NCBI GenBank assembly: GCA_965652645.1
Contig: CBFGXE010000012.1
Location: 15,361-79,360, forward strand
Reading direction: 5' to 3'
Length of the DNA: 64,000 nt
Origin: ZC4RG30 sp965652645
Lineage (GTDB): Bacteria; Pseudomonadota; Gammaproteobacteria; Steroidobacterales; Steroidobacteraceae
This document shows positions 26,897-34,233 of this stretch, in pieces. Both the position numbers and the translations under genes were made by a program. The number at the start of each line of letters is the position of its first letter. Positions within the stretch are counted from its first letter, which is position 1. Under the pieces are notes generated by a model that did not search any database, had not been told where the DNA came from, and was given only the letters and a program-made list of their open reading frames with translations.

Positions 26897-29790
26897 GCCA
26901 CCTCCTCCCGCTGCCGCAGGTTCTGCGGGTCATAGAAGGGCGTCCCGACTACCTGCGCGGCGTGCAGCGTGCCGGTGTCGTCGCGGAACATCAGGCGTTG
27001 TCCGAAGGCCGCATGCGCGGGCGCCAGCAAGGCCAGTCCGATCGTGCGGCCCAGCGTCGCCGAATACGCGACGCTGGTGATGCGTCCGACGATGCGGCCA
27101 TCCTCGATGGCCAGGTGGGACTCGGCCAGCGGCGCCCGCGCGGCATCAAGTGCAAATCCGGCCAGCCGCTGGCGATCGCCACGCCGGCCGAGGATGGCGA
27201 GGCTGCGCTGGCCCACGAAGAATGGCTTGTCCAGGCGCAGCAGTCGCGCCATGCCGGCTTCCAGCGGATTGGTGACGCCGTCGGTGTCCTGGCCCACGAT
27301 GATGTGGCCCTTCTCCAGGCGCAGCACGCGCTGTGCCTCCACGCCGAAGGGCAGCAGGCCGTGTGGCCGGCCGGCCTCGACCAGCGCTTCCCACACCGCC
27401 TGCGCCTGCGCGAAGGGCACGTGGATCTCGAAGCCCGTCTCGCCCACGAAACCGACGCGCGCCATGCGCGCCGCAACGCCGGCCACCGGCATCTCGCGCA
27501 GCGCCAGGTAGGGGAATGAGGTGTCATCCAGCGGCCGGTCCGTGCAGCGCGCCAGGACCTGGCGCGCGCGCGGACCGGCCAGGTTCATCGCCGCCATGTG
27601 GCCGGTGAGGTTGTGCAGCGTGCAGTCCAGGCCCCACTCGGCCACGCGCCGCTGCAGTTCGCGGTACACCGTCGTGCTCGCGCCGGTGGTGGTGGTCAGG
27701 TAGAAGCGGCCATTGGCCAGGCGCATCACCACGCCGTCGTCCACCACGGTGCCGGCTTCATCCAGCATCAGGCCGTAACGCGTGCGGCCGGGTGCGAGGT
27801 TGCTGAGCAGGCCGGTGTAGATGCGGTCAAGCAGCACGCCGGCATCCGGCCCCATCACCTCGATCTTGCCCAGGGTCGAGACGTCGACCAGGCCCACCGC
27901 GCCGCGCACGGCAGCGACCTCGCGCTCGATGGCGGCGCTGGCACCGGCGCCAACACCGCCGTAGTGCGCCGGCCTGCGCCAGGCGCCGGCCGGCATCCAC
28001 ACCGCATGGTGGGCCTCATGCCAGGCATCCAGTGCCGAGCGGCGCAGCGGCGAGAAGCGGGCCCCGGCCAGGGCGCCGAGGCTCACCGGCTGCCAGGGTG
28101 GGCGCGCGGTGGTGAGCCCCAGCGATGGCAGCTCGCGCCGGGTGACACGCGCGAGCTGGCGCGCGGCGTTGAGGTTCGAAAGCTTGCCCTGCGAGGGACC
28201 CATGCCCACGGTGCTGTAGCGTTTCAGCAGCTCGACGCTGTCGAATCCTTCCTGCGCGGCGTTGGCGAGGTCGGCCAGCGTGAGGTCTTCGTCCAGGTCG
28301 ACGAACTCCTTGCCGCCGCCGGCAAACAGCGGCGCGGGATGGGAATGTGAATGGGTGTCGCGCACGCGCGTGGCGGTGGATGTTCCCCGCGACCCGGCGG
28401 CGTGCATTGCCGCGCTGGCGCCGGCGGTGGCGCCGTCGCGCGCCCTGGCGTCCATCGCGAAGCAGCCATTGGCGCTGCCCGCCACGAACATTCCGGCAGG
28501 CAGCGCGCCCGGCATGTGCTGTCCAGTTTGCGTGTCGAAGCGCACCGTGGCGCCGCGCTGCAGGGCCAGGTGCAGGGCCGGCATCCAGCCGGTGGAGAGC
28601 AGCAGCGCATCGCATTCCACCCGCGACCAGGCGCTGCCTTCCAGCTCGACGCCGGCCAGTGCACCACCGGAACCGGACTGCGCCGCGATGCCGGTGACTT
28701 CGGTGTGCACGCGCACGCCGGCCGCGCGCAGCATGTCTTCCGGCAGCGCCGTGCCGCGCAGCGGCGAGTCGGCGGGCACGATGAAATCGGTGACCGCGAG
28801 GCCATGCGAGGTGAGGTCCAGCGCCAACGCCACGGCTTCCTCATTGGCGCCCAGGATGGCGATGCGCTCGCCCACGCTGATGCCGTAGCGATACAGCAGG
28901 CGCTGCGCGGCGCTGCCCAGCAGGATGCCGGGCAGGTCGTTGTTGCGGAACACCGCCGGCTGCTCGATGCAGCCTGTGGCCAGCACCACGGCGCCGGCGC
29001 GCAGCAGCGTGAGTCCGCCATCCTCGCGATCGATGCGCGAGATGGCCAGCTCATGGTCGGCATAACAACCCACCACGCTGCTGCTGGTGCGCAACTCGAT
29101 GGACTTGCTGGCGCGCACGGCGGCGATCAGCCCGCGGCAGCGGGCAGCCTCCGCGGCGCGGGTGCGCGCCTGCCACAGGCCGCGCCCACCAGCCTGCTGC
29201 GACTCTTCCACCAGCACCACGCGCCGGGCGCCTGCCTCCGCGGCGGCCAGCGCGGCGGAAAGCCCCGCCACGCCCGCGCCGACCACAGCCACCTCGCAGT
29301 GTGCGTATTCCCTCCGACGCAACGCCTGCCTGGCGTCCGGCTGCACCACGCCCAGGCCACTGAAGGCGCGGATGGCGCGCTCGAACCAGGGAAAGCCGCG
29401 GCGCCCGATGAAGGCCTTGTAGTAGAAGCCCACCGGAAGGAAACGCGACAGCAGCCCCATGGCCGCGGCCCGGTCGCGCGCCACCCCCCCGCGCGTGTTC
29501 ACGGCGCTGAACTCCAGACCATGGCGCGCCAGGATGGCGTCGCCGCGCTGGTTGGGCTCGCTCCCGATCTGGAAGAGGTTGTTGGCGTCGTGGCCCGCCG
29601 CCGAAAACACGCCGCGCGGCCGGTGGTACTTGAAGCTGCGCGCGGTGACCATCACGCCCGCGGCCGCCAGCGCGGAGCTGAGCGTGTCGCCCTGGAACGC
29701 ATCGATGCCCCGGCCCTCGAACTGCATGCGCAAGGGCAGGGCGCGGTCGATCCACTCGCCAGGCACCGGCTGTGGCAGGCGGCGCATCAC
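26893..29790 (-). CDS. mgdC: N-methylglutamate dehydrogenase subunit C (SoxA-like alpha)
   Basis: A 965-residue alpha subunit. The N-terminal ~110 residues are a ferredoxin-like Fer2_4 domain. A two-dinucleotide-binding-fold oxidoreductase region follows, with VAVVGAGVAGLSAALAAAEAGA near 165 (cited in part), then a second Rossmann motif ERIAILGANEEAVALAL near 310. The C-terminal ~390 residues are a GcvT aminomethyltransferase-like tetrahydrofolate domain ending near HAAQVVGTPFYDP. The enzyme oxidises N-methylglutamate (or sarcosine in the homologues), passing the methyl carbon to tetrahydrofolate. Length and domain order match SoxA/MgdC exactly. Confidence 0.85.
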   Translation of the reverse strand: MMRRLPQPVPGEWIDRALPLRMQFEGRGIDAFQGDTLSSALAAAGVMVTARSFKYHRPRGVFSAAGHDANNLFQIGSEPNQRGDAILARHGLEFSAVNTRGGVARDRAAAMGLLSRFLPVGFYYKAFIGRRGFPWFERAIRAFSGLGVVQPDARQALRRREYAHCEVAVVGAGVAGLSAALAAAEAGARRVVLVEESQQAGGRGLWQARTRAAEAARCRGLIAAVRASKSIELRTSSSVVGCYADHELAISRIDREDGGLTLLRAGAVVLATGCIEQPAVFRNNDLPGILLGSAAQRLLYRYGISVGERIAILGANEEAVALALDLTSHGLAVTDFIVPADSPLRGTALPEDMLRAAGVRVHTEVTGIAAQSGSGGALAGVELEGSAWSRVECDALLLSTGWMPALHLALQRGATVRFDTQTGQHMPGALPAGMFVAGSANGCFAMDARARDGATAGASAAMHAAGSRGTSTATRVRDTHSHSHPAPLFAGGGKEFVDLDEDLTLADLANAAQEGFDSVELLKRYSTVGMGPSQGKLSNLNAARQLARVTRRELPSLGLTTARPPWQPVSLGALAGARFSPLRRSALDAWHEAHHAVWMPAGAWRRPAHYGGVGAGASAAIEREVAAVRGAVGLVDVSTLGKIEVMGPDAGVLLDRIYTGLLSNLAPGRTRYGLMLDEAGTVVDDGVVMRLANGRFYLTTTTGASTTVYRELQRRVAEWGLDCTLHNLTGHMAAMNLAGPRARQVLARCTDRPLDDTSFPYLALREMPVAGVAARMARVGFVGETGFEIHVPFAQAQAVWEALVEAGRPHGLLPFGVEAQRVLRLEKGHIIVGQDTDGVTNPLEAGMARLLRLDKPFFVGQRSLAILGRRGDRQRLAGFALDAARAPLAESHLAIEDGRIVGRITSVAYSATLGRTIGLALLAPAHAAFGQRLMFRDDTGTLHAAQVVGTPFYDPQNLRQREEVA

Positions 29791-30056
29791 GGGTTCAGCT
29801 CCCTGAGTCTCGATGCCGGGTAGCTGGCGACGAATTCATCCGTGGCCGTGTCGCGTTCGGCGATGAACCAGTAGCCCGACGGCGTGTGGCACCACCACTC
29901 GCGTTTCATGCCGGGCACGCCGCTGCGGTGGAACACATGGCGCGCCCAGGCCGCATCATCGGTGGCCGCCGGGTCGGGCATCGGCCGCACCTCGCCGCCA
30001 TACACGAATTCATCGGCGGGACGCAGGCCATTGAGCGGGCAGGGGACGAGCTTCAT
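29787..30056 (-). CDS. mgdB: N-methylglutamate dehydrogenase subunit B (SoxD-like delta)
   Basis: An 89-residue delta subunit. The N-terminus reads CPLNGLRP where SoxD of classical sarcosine oxidase has a CPWCG-type zinc site, so the second Cys is lost. EFVYGGEVR, MPDP, MKREWW and WFIAERDT are conserved. To my knowledge the CP-x-NG form is characteristic of the N-methylglutamate dehydrogenase type, supporting mgdB over soxD; this is recollection, not a search. It is coupled by overlaps to both neighbours. Confidence 0.8.
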   Translation of the reverse strand: MKLVPCPLNGLRPADEFVYGGEVRPMPDPAATDDAAWARHVFHRSGVPGMKREWWCHTPSGYWFIAERDTATDEFVASYPASRLRELNP

Positions 30057-31297
30057 CAGTGCCCCACCGAAGCGGCGCCTTTCTCGCCGGTGAGTTCGAA
30101 GCGCTCGAAGCGCCCCCAGTCGAAGGACTGGATCAGCTCATGGTTGCGGCCCGTGGCCACGGTGGCGGCCATGGTCTCGCCGCACACCGGCGTGGCCTTG
30201 AAGCCCCAGGTGCCCCAGCCGGCATCGAGGAAGAACCCGCCCACTGGCGTCACGCCCATGATGGGCGCGAAGTCCGGCGTCATGTCGGCCAGTCCCGCCC
30301 ACTGCCGGTTCACCTTCACGCCGGCGAGGAAGGGGAAAAGGTCGAGCATGTGCTGCGCCAGGTCGGTGGTGAATTCGCGCGTCGAGCGTGTCATGTGCAG
30401 TTCGCGCGGATCCAGCGAGGCACCCATCACCAGCTCGCCGCGCGCCGTCTGCGACACGTACACATGCAGCGAGCCGGAGACGATGATGGGATCCAGCCAG
30501 GGCTTCAGCGGCTCGGACACCATGGCCTGCAGCGGATGCACGTAGATGGGGCTGGTGAGCTCCAGCATCTTCAGGATGCGCGGCGTGTAGCCGGCCACCG
30601 CCGACACCACGCAACGCGTGGCGATGTCGCCCGCGGTGGTGCGCACGCCGGTGACGTGGCCGCCGGCCACGTCGATGCCCAGCACCTCGGTCTGCTGGTG
30701 GATTTCCACCCCCAGCCGCTCCGCCGCGCGCGCGTAGCCCCAGGCCACCGCGTCATGCCGCGCCACGGCGCCCGGCGCATGCAGCAGCGCGCCGAGGATG
30801 GGGGCGTGTCCGCCCGCGGTCATGTCCATCATGGGCAGCGCGCGGGCGATTTCCTCCGGCCCCACCATGCGCGAGTCCACGTCCAGGTGCTTGTTCACCT
30901 CGGCGCGCCAGCGCAGCGTGCGCAGCGTGGCGTCGGTGTGCGCCAGCGTGTAGTGGCCGCGCGTGGAGTAGAACAGGTTGATGTCCAGCTCCACGCCCAG
31001 GTCGCGCCAGATCTGCACGCTGCGGTCGTAGAACCGCACGCCCTCGGGCGTGAGGTAGTTGGAGCGGATGATGGTGGTGTTGCGGCCGGTATTGCCGCTG
31101 CCGATGTAGCCCTTTTCGAGCACGGCGATGTTGCGGATGCCGTGGCGGCTGGCGAGGTGGTAGGCGCAGGCCAGGCCGTGCCCGCCGCCGCCGATGATCA
31201 CCACGTCATAGGCTGGTGCCAGGCGTTCCGGCTGGCGGAACATGCGCGGTTCGCGGTACCTGGAAGAGAGCCCGATCTTCAGAAGTCGCCATGCCAT
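30056..31297 (-). CDS. mgdA: N-methylglutamate dehydrogenase subunit A (SoxB-like beta)
   Basis: A 413-residue FAD-dependent oxidoreductase of the sarcosine oxidase beta type. DVVIIGGGGHGLACAYHLA near residues 32-50 is the FAD-binding dinucleotide motif. EKGYIGSGNTGRNTTIIRSNYL near 80-100 (cited as GSGNTGRNT) covers the covalent-flavin region. GAASLD-like and GWGTWGFKATP segments near the C-terminus complete the fold. It is the first gene of the eight-gene operon. The N-terminal ~30 residues before the Rossmann fold match the family, so ATG at 31297 is kept although it has no ribosome site and lies only a few bases after the predicted transcription start. Confidence 0.85.
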   Translation of the reverse strand: MAWRLLKIGLSSRYREPRMFRQPERLAPAYDVVIIGGGGHGLACAYHLASRHGIRNIAVLEKGYIGSGNTGRNTTIIRSNYLTPEGVRFYDRSVQIWRDLGVELDINLFYSTRGHYTLAHTDATLRTLRWRAEVNKHLDVDSRMVGPEEIARALPMMDMTAGGHAPILGALLHAPGAVARHDAVAWGYARAAERLGVEIHQQTEVLGIDVAGGHVTGVRTTAGDIATRCVVSAVAGYTPRILKMLELTSPIYVHPLQAMVSEPLKPWLDPIIVSGSLHVYVSQTARGELVMGASLDPRELHMTRSTREFTTDLAQHMLDLFPFLAGVKVNRQWAGLADMTPDFAPIMGVTPVGGFFLDAGWGTWGFKATPVCGETMAATVATGRNHELIQSFDWGRFERFELTGEKGAASVGH

Positions 31298-31308
31298 GCT
31301 GGTGACGA

Positions 31309-31337
31309 TTCTTAGTTCGTGTTTTACTTGTGGTCAA
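31309..31337 (-). promoter_or_regulatory. Candidate sigma-70 promoter of the methylglutamate operon
   Basis: On the minus strand TTGACC (31337-31332) is followed after exactly 17 bases by TAAGAA (31314-31309). Transcription would start about 31302, a few bases from the mgdA ATG, so the message may be nearly leaderless. The AT-rich 50-base gap is shared with the divergent XRE-cupin regulator, which probably binds here. No NtrC or sigma-54 element is visible. Confidence 0.45.
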
Positions 31338-31348
31338 GGATTTTGCGT

Positions 31349-31957
31349 ATGAGTAAAAGTAGCAGGGACCGACCATTGCCTGGGCTGGTAACGCAGGTGG
31401 GCGCCACCGTGAAGCGCCTGCGGGCCGCCCAGGGCCTGACGCTGGCCGAACTGGCCGGCTCGGCCGCCATCAGTCCGGCGATGCTCAGCCGGCTCGAGCA
31501 TGGCGATGTCTCACCCAGCCTCGACACCCTGGCCGCGCTGGCCGATGCGCTGGGCACCAGCTGCGCCGCGCTGCTGCGCGATCCGGACCAGGTGACCAGC
31601 GACGCGCAGCTGGTGCGCAAGGGGGAGGGGCTGGAGGTGGTCCGCCGCGGCACCCGCCGCGGGCACACCTACCACCTGCTGGCCTCCGACCGTGGCCCGC
31701 GCAAGGTCTTCGAGCCCTTCCTCGTCACGCTCACCGACAAGAGCGAGCTGTTCCCCGAGTTTGAGCACGCCGGCACCGAGTTCATCCACGTGCTGGAGGG
31801 TTCGCTGCGCTACCGCCACGGCAACGAGACCTTCCTGCTGAAGCCGGGCGACACGCTCACCTTCCGGGGCGACCTGCCGCATGGCCCCGAGAAGCTGCTG
31901 AAGACCCCCATCCGCATGCTCTCGGTCATCATTTACGGAGGCGGCACGCCCGGATGA
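31349..31957 (+). CDS. XRE-cupin transcriptional regulator
   Basis: A 202-residue protein with an N-terminal Cro/CI helix-turn-helix (VKRLRAAQGLTLAELAGSAAISPAMLSRLEHGDVSPSLDTLAALADAL, cited by its ends VKRLRAAQ and LAALADAL). The C-terminal cupin domain contains the HAGTEFIHVLEG and LKPGDTLTFRGDLPHGP segments (partial). It matches the SutR/PuuR-like regulators that sense small amines or sulfur compounds. ATG at 31349 is chosen because AAGGA lies eight bases upstream; the frame is open to 31319. It is divergent from the N-methylglutamate operon, which it most likely controls; the cupin could bind methylamine, N-methylglutamate or gamma-glutamylmethylamide. Confidence 0.85.
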   Translation: MSKSSRDRPLPGLVTQVGATVKRLRAAQGLTLAELAGSAAISPAMLSRLEHGDVSPSLDTLAALADALGTSCAALLRDPDQVTSDAQLVRKGEGLEVVRRGTRRGHTYHLLASDRGPRKVFEPFLVTLTDKSELFPEFEHAGTEFIHVLEGSLRYRHGNETFLLKPGDTLTFRGDLPHGPEKLLKTPIRMLSVIIYGGGTPG

Positions 31958-32030
31958 GCTGCGCGGGGCGGGGTTTGGGCACGCCGGAACGTTCCAGTAG
32001 TTGCCCCCGGCCGCGGCCCAGGCCGCTGAC

Positions 32031-32060
32031 TTGACGCCCCCGGAAGCCTCTGGCCATACT
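32031..32060 (+). promoter_or_regulatory. Promoter of the trp operon
   Basis: TTGACG (32031-32036) and CATACT (32055-32060) are separated by 18 bases. The predicted start, six to seven bases after the -10 box, coincides with the ATG of the leader peptide at 32067. I see no clear TrpR operator (GTACTAGTT-type) here. Confidence 0.6.
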
Positions 32061-32066
32061 GGCCAG

Positions 32067-32114
32067 ATGAAGACGTCCCTCGCAGCACCGCGCTGGTGGT
32101 GGCCCCTCTCCTGA
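32067..32114 (+). CDS. trpL: trp operon leader peptide (WWW)
   Basis: A 15-codon reading frame, MKTSLAAPRWWWPLS, with three consecutive Trp codons at 32094-32102, stops at TGA 32112. Its position between a promoter and an attenuator hairpin upstream of trpE makes it the regulatory leader peptide: ribosome stalling at the Trp codons reports charged tRNA-Trp levels. There is no ribosome-binding site before the ATG, and the promoter position suggests the transcript begins at or within two bases of it, i.e. a leaderless message. It is too short for normal gene callers. Confidence 0.88.
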   Translation: MKTSLAAPRWWWPLS

Positions 32115-32206
32115 CGGAGCGGGGTGCTGGTCGTCTGTTGCGCGTCTAGACAAGCCAAGACTCGAACACCAGAACCCATCTCCGGCACAACCGGGATGGG
32201 TTTTTT
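32083..32206 (+). promoter_or_regulatory. trp transcription attenuator with terminator and antiterminator
   Basis: Four pairing segments can be read. Segment 1 CAGCACC (32083-32089, within the leader peptide) pairs with segment 2 GGTGCTG (32123-32129). Segment 2 GGGTGCTGGT (32122-32131) can instead pair with segment 3 ACCAGAACCC (32168-32177) with one mismatch, the antiterminator. Segment 3 AACCCATCTCCGG (32173-32185) pairs with CCGGGATGGG plus the first two T (32191-32202) with one bulge, followed by TTTTTT from 32201, an intrinsic terminator. The Trp codons lie at the segment 1 end, as required for ribosome-mediated attenuation. Confidence 0.88.
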
Positions 32207-32239
32207 GTTGTCCGCAAGATCTCAAGCAGGGGAAATTTT

Positions 32240-33625
32240 CTGAAACCGCCATTCGATATCGCAGGGGACCTGGACACGCCGGTATCGGCGTTTGCCAAGC
32301 TGGCCTCCTTCCGCCCGCGCTTCCTGCTGGAAAGCGTGGAGGGTGGCGAGCGCCTGGCGCGCTATTCGTTCATCGGCTTCGGCGAGGGCCTGGAAGTCAG
32401 GCTGGATGCCCGCGCGCTGACCATCGGCGGCAACGTGTATCCGGTGCCCGAATCCAGGGAAGGCCTGCTGCTGCGCCTGCGCGAGGCACTGGCCCGGGCG
32501 CCGCGGCCGCAGCCGGAACTGCCGGGCATGCCGCTGGCCGGTGGCCTGGTGGGCTTTACCGCCTATGACGTGGTGCGTTTCTTCGAGCGCCTGCCCATGC
32601 GCCATGCGCGCCGGCCCGAGGCGCCGGTGCTGCACTACGTGGCACCGCAGTCGCTGCTGGTGTTCGACCACCTCACCCGTGGCATCGCGTTGCTGCATGC
32701 CGGCACCGAGGCCGAGCGCCAGGTGCTGCGCAGGGAGGTGATCGCGGCGCTGCGCGGCGGGCTCGTGTTCCCGCGCGTGCAGAAGGGCTTCAGCGATCCT
32801 GTCGTGTCGCTGGGCCGCGAGGACTACATGGCCGGCGTGCGCCGCGCGCAGGAGTACATCGCCGCGGGCGACGTGTACCAGCTGGTGCTGTCCTCCAGGT
32901 TCTCCGGCAAACACCAGCTGGATCCCTTCCAGGTGTATCGCGCGCTGCGCCTCATCAATCCCTCGCCCTACATGTACTACTGCACGCTGGGTGGCGTGAC
33001 GGTGGTGGGCTCCTCGCCCGAGGCGCTGGTGAAGCTCAAGGGCGGGCGCGCGGAGCTCAGGCCCATTGCCGGCACGCTGCCGCGCATGGCCGACCCCGAA
33101 GCGGACCTGGCCAACGAGCGCCGCCTCCTTGCCGACCCCAAGGAGAACGCCGAGCACGTGATGCTGGTGGACCTGGCCCGCAACGACCTGGGTCGCGTGG
33201 CCGCCGCCGGCAGCGTGCAGGTGAATCCCTACCGCGTGATCGAGCGCTACAGCCACGTGATGCACATCGTCAGCGGCGTGCACGGCACGCTGGCGCCTGA
33301 CCGTGATGCCTTCGACCTCTTTGCGGCCACCTTCCCCGCCGGCACCCTGGTGGGCGCGCCGAAGGTTCGCGCCATGCAGATCATCGAGGAGCTGGAGCCG
33401 GTGGACCGCGGCCTCTACGGCGGCACCATCGGTTACTTCGGCGCGCAGGGCGACATGGACCAGGCCATCACCATCCGCACGCTGGTGTTCGAGGGTGACC
33501 AGTACAGCTACCAGGCCGGCGCCGGCATCGTCGCCGACAGCAACCCTGAATCCGAGTTCAACGAAGTGTTCGCCAAGAGTGCCGCGCTGCGCAGCGCGCT
33601 GTCCCTGGCACAGGACGGTCTATGA
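32240..33625 (+). CDS. trpE: Anthranilate synthase component I
   Basis: TrpE (about 461 residues) converts chorismate to anthranilate with TrpG. The N-terminal segment TPVSAF and FLLESVEGGERLARYSFIG carry the Trp feedback site (LLES). Catalytic segments AGDVYQLVLSSRF, PEALVKL, IAGTLPR, DLARNDLGRV, HIVSGVHG, FPAGTLVGAPK and GGTIGYFG follow in order. No ATG, GTG or TTG is in frame between the upstream stop at 32147 and GTG 32336, yet the conserved N-terminus begins near 32264. CTG at 32240, seven bases after GGGGA, is therefore the best start. A start at 32336 would delete the first ~32 residues including the LLES motif. Confidence 0.9.
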   Translation: MKPPFDIAGDLDTPVSAFAKLASFRPRFLLESVEGGERLARYSFIGFGEGLEVRLDARALTIGGNVYPVPESREGLLLRLREALARAPRPQPELPGMPLAGGLVGFTAYDVVRFFERLPMRHARRPEAPVLHYVAPQSLLVFDHLTRGIALLHAGTEAERQVLRREVIAALRGGLVFPRVQKGFSDPVVSLGREDYMAGVRRAQEYIAAGDVYQLVLSSRFSGKHQLDPFQVYRALRLINPSPYMYYCTLGGVTVVGSSPEALVKLKGGRAELRPIAGTLPRMADPEADLANERRLLADPKENAEHVMLVDLARNDLGRVAAAGSVQVNPYRVIERYSHVMHIVSGVHGTLAPDRDAFDLFAATFPAGTLVGAPKVRAMQIIEELEPVDRGLYGGTIGYFGAQGDMDQAITIRTLVFEGDQYSYQAGAGIVADSNPESEFNEVFAKSAALRSALSLAQDGL

Positions 33626-34233
33626 GCAAGCCCAACCAGCCGCGCCTGCTGCTGATCGACAACTACGACTCCTTCACCTACAACCTGGTGCAGGCCTTCC
33701 TGGTGCTGGGCGCCGACGTGCGCGTGCTGCGCAACGACGAGGTCACCGTCGACCAGGCGCAGCGCATGGACATCTCCCACCTGTGCATCTCGCCGGGCCC
33801 CGGCACGCCGCGCGACGCGGGCGTGTCGATGGCGATGATCGAGGCCTTCGCCGGCAAGCTGCCCATCTTCGGCGTGTGCCTGGGCCACCAGTCCATCGTG
33901 GAGGTGTTCGGCGGCGACGTGGTGCGCGCGCCGCGCCTGATGCACGGCAAGACCTCGCTGGTGAAACATGACGGCAGGACGCTGTTCGAGGGCCTGCCCC
34001 AGCCGGCGGAAGTGGGCCGCTACCACTCGCTGATCGCCGAGCCGGGCACCATGCCCGGGGAGCTGGAGGTGACGGCCTCGACCGCCGAGGGCGAGATCAT
34101 GGGCGTGCGCCACCGCAAGTACGCCATCGAGGGCGTGCAGTTCCACCCGGAGAGCGTGCTCACCCCGCAGGGTCCGCAGCTGATGGGCAACTTCCTCAGG
34201 CTGACTTCGCCGCTGCGCGGGCAGGAGGGATGA
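33622..34233 (+). CDS. trpG: Anthranilate synthase component II (glutamine amidotransferase)
   Basis: A 203-residue class I glutamine amidotransferase that supplies ammonia to TrpE. The nucleophile elbow GVCLGHQ places Cys at 86. SPGPGTP near 58-64 and VQFHPESVLTPQG near 173-185 provide the His/Glu of the triad and the TrpG-specific PESVLT element. It could also serve 4-amino-4-deoxychorismate synthesis as PabA. The ATG overlaps the trpE stop as ATGA. Confidence 0.93.
   Translation: MSKPNQPRLLLIDNYDSFTYNLVQAFLVLGADVRVLRNDEVTVDQAQRMDISHLCISPGPGTPRDAGVSMAMIEAFAGKLPIFGVCLGHQSIVEVFGGDVVRAPRLMHGKTSLVKHDGRTLFEGLPQPAEVGRYHSLIAEPGTMPGELEVTASTAEGEIMGVRHRKYAIEGVQFHPESVLTPQGPQLMGNFLRLTSPLRGQEG

Noticed and set aside
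22104..31297. Reading the operon as heterotetrameric sarcosine oxidase (soxBDAG) plus glutamate synthase-like glxBCD
   Set aside because: The three functional blocks together, the CP-x-NG delta subunit and the absence of glyA/purU favour the N-methylglutamate pathway, although the homology alone would allow the sox/glx names.
32336..33625. trpE starting at GTG 32336
   Set aside because: This would remove the conserved N-terminal segment TPVSAF and the feedback-inhibition motif LLES encoded just before it.
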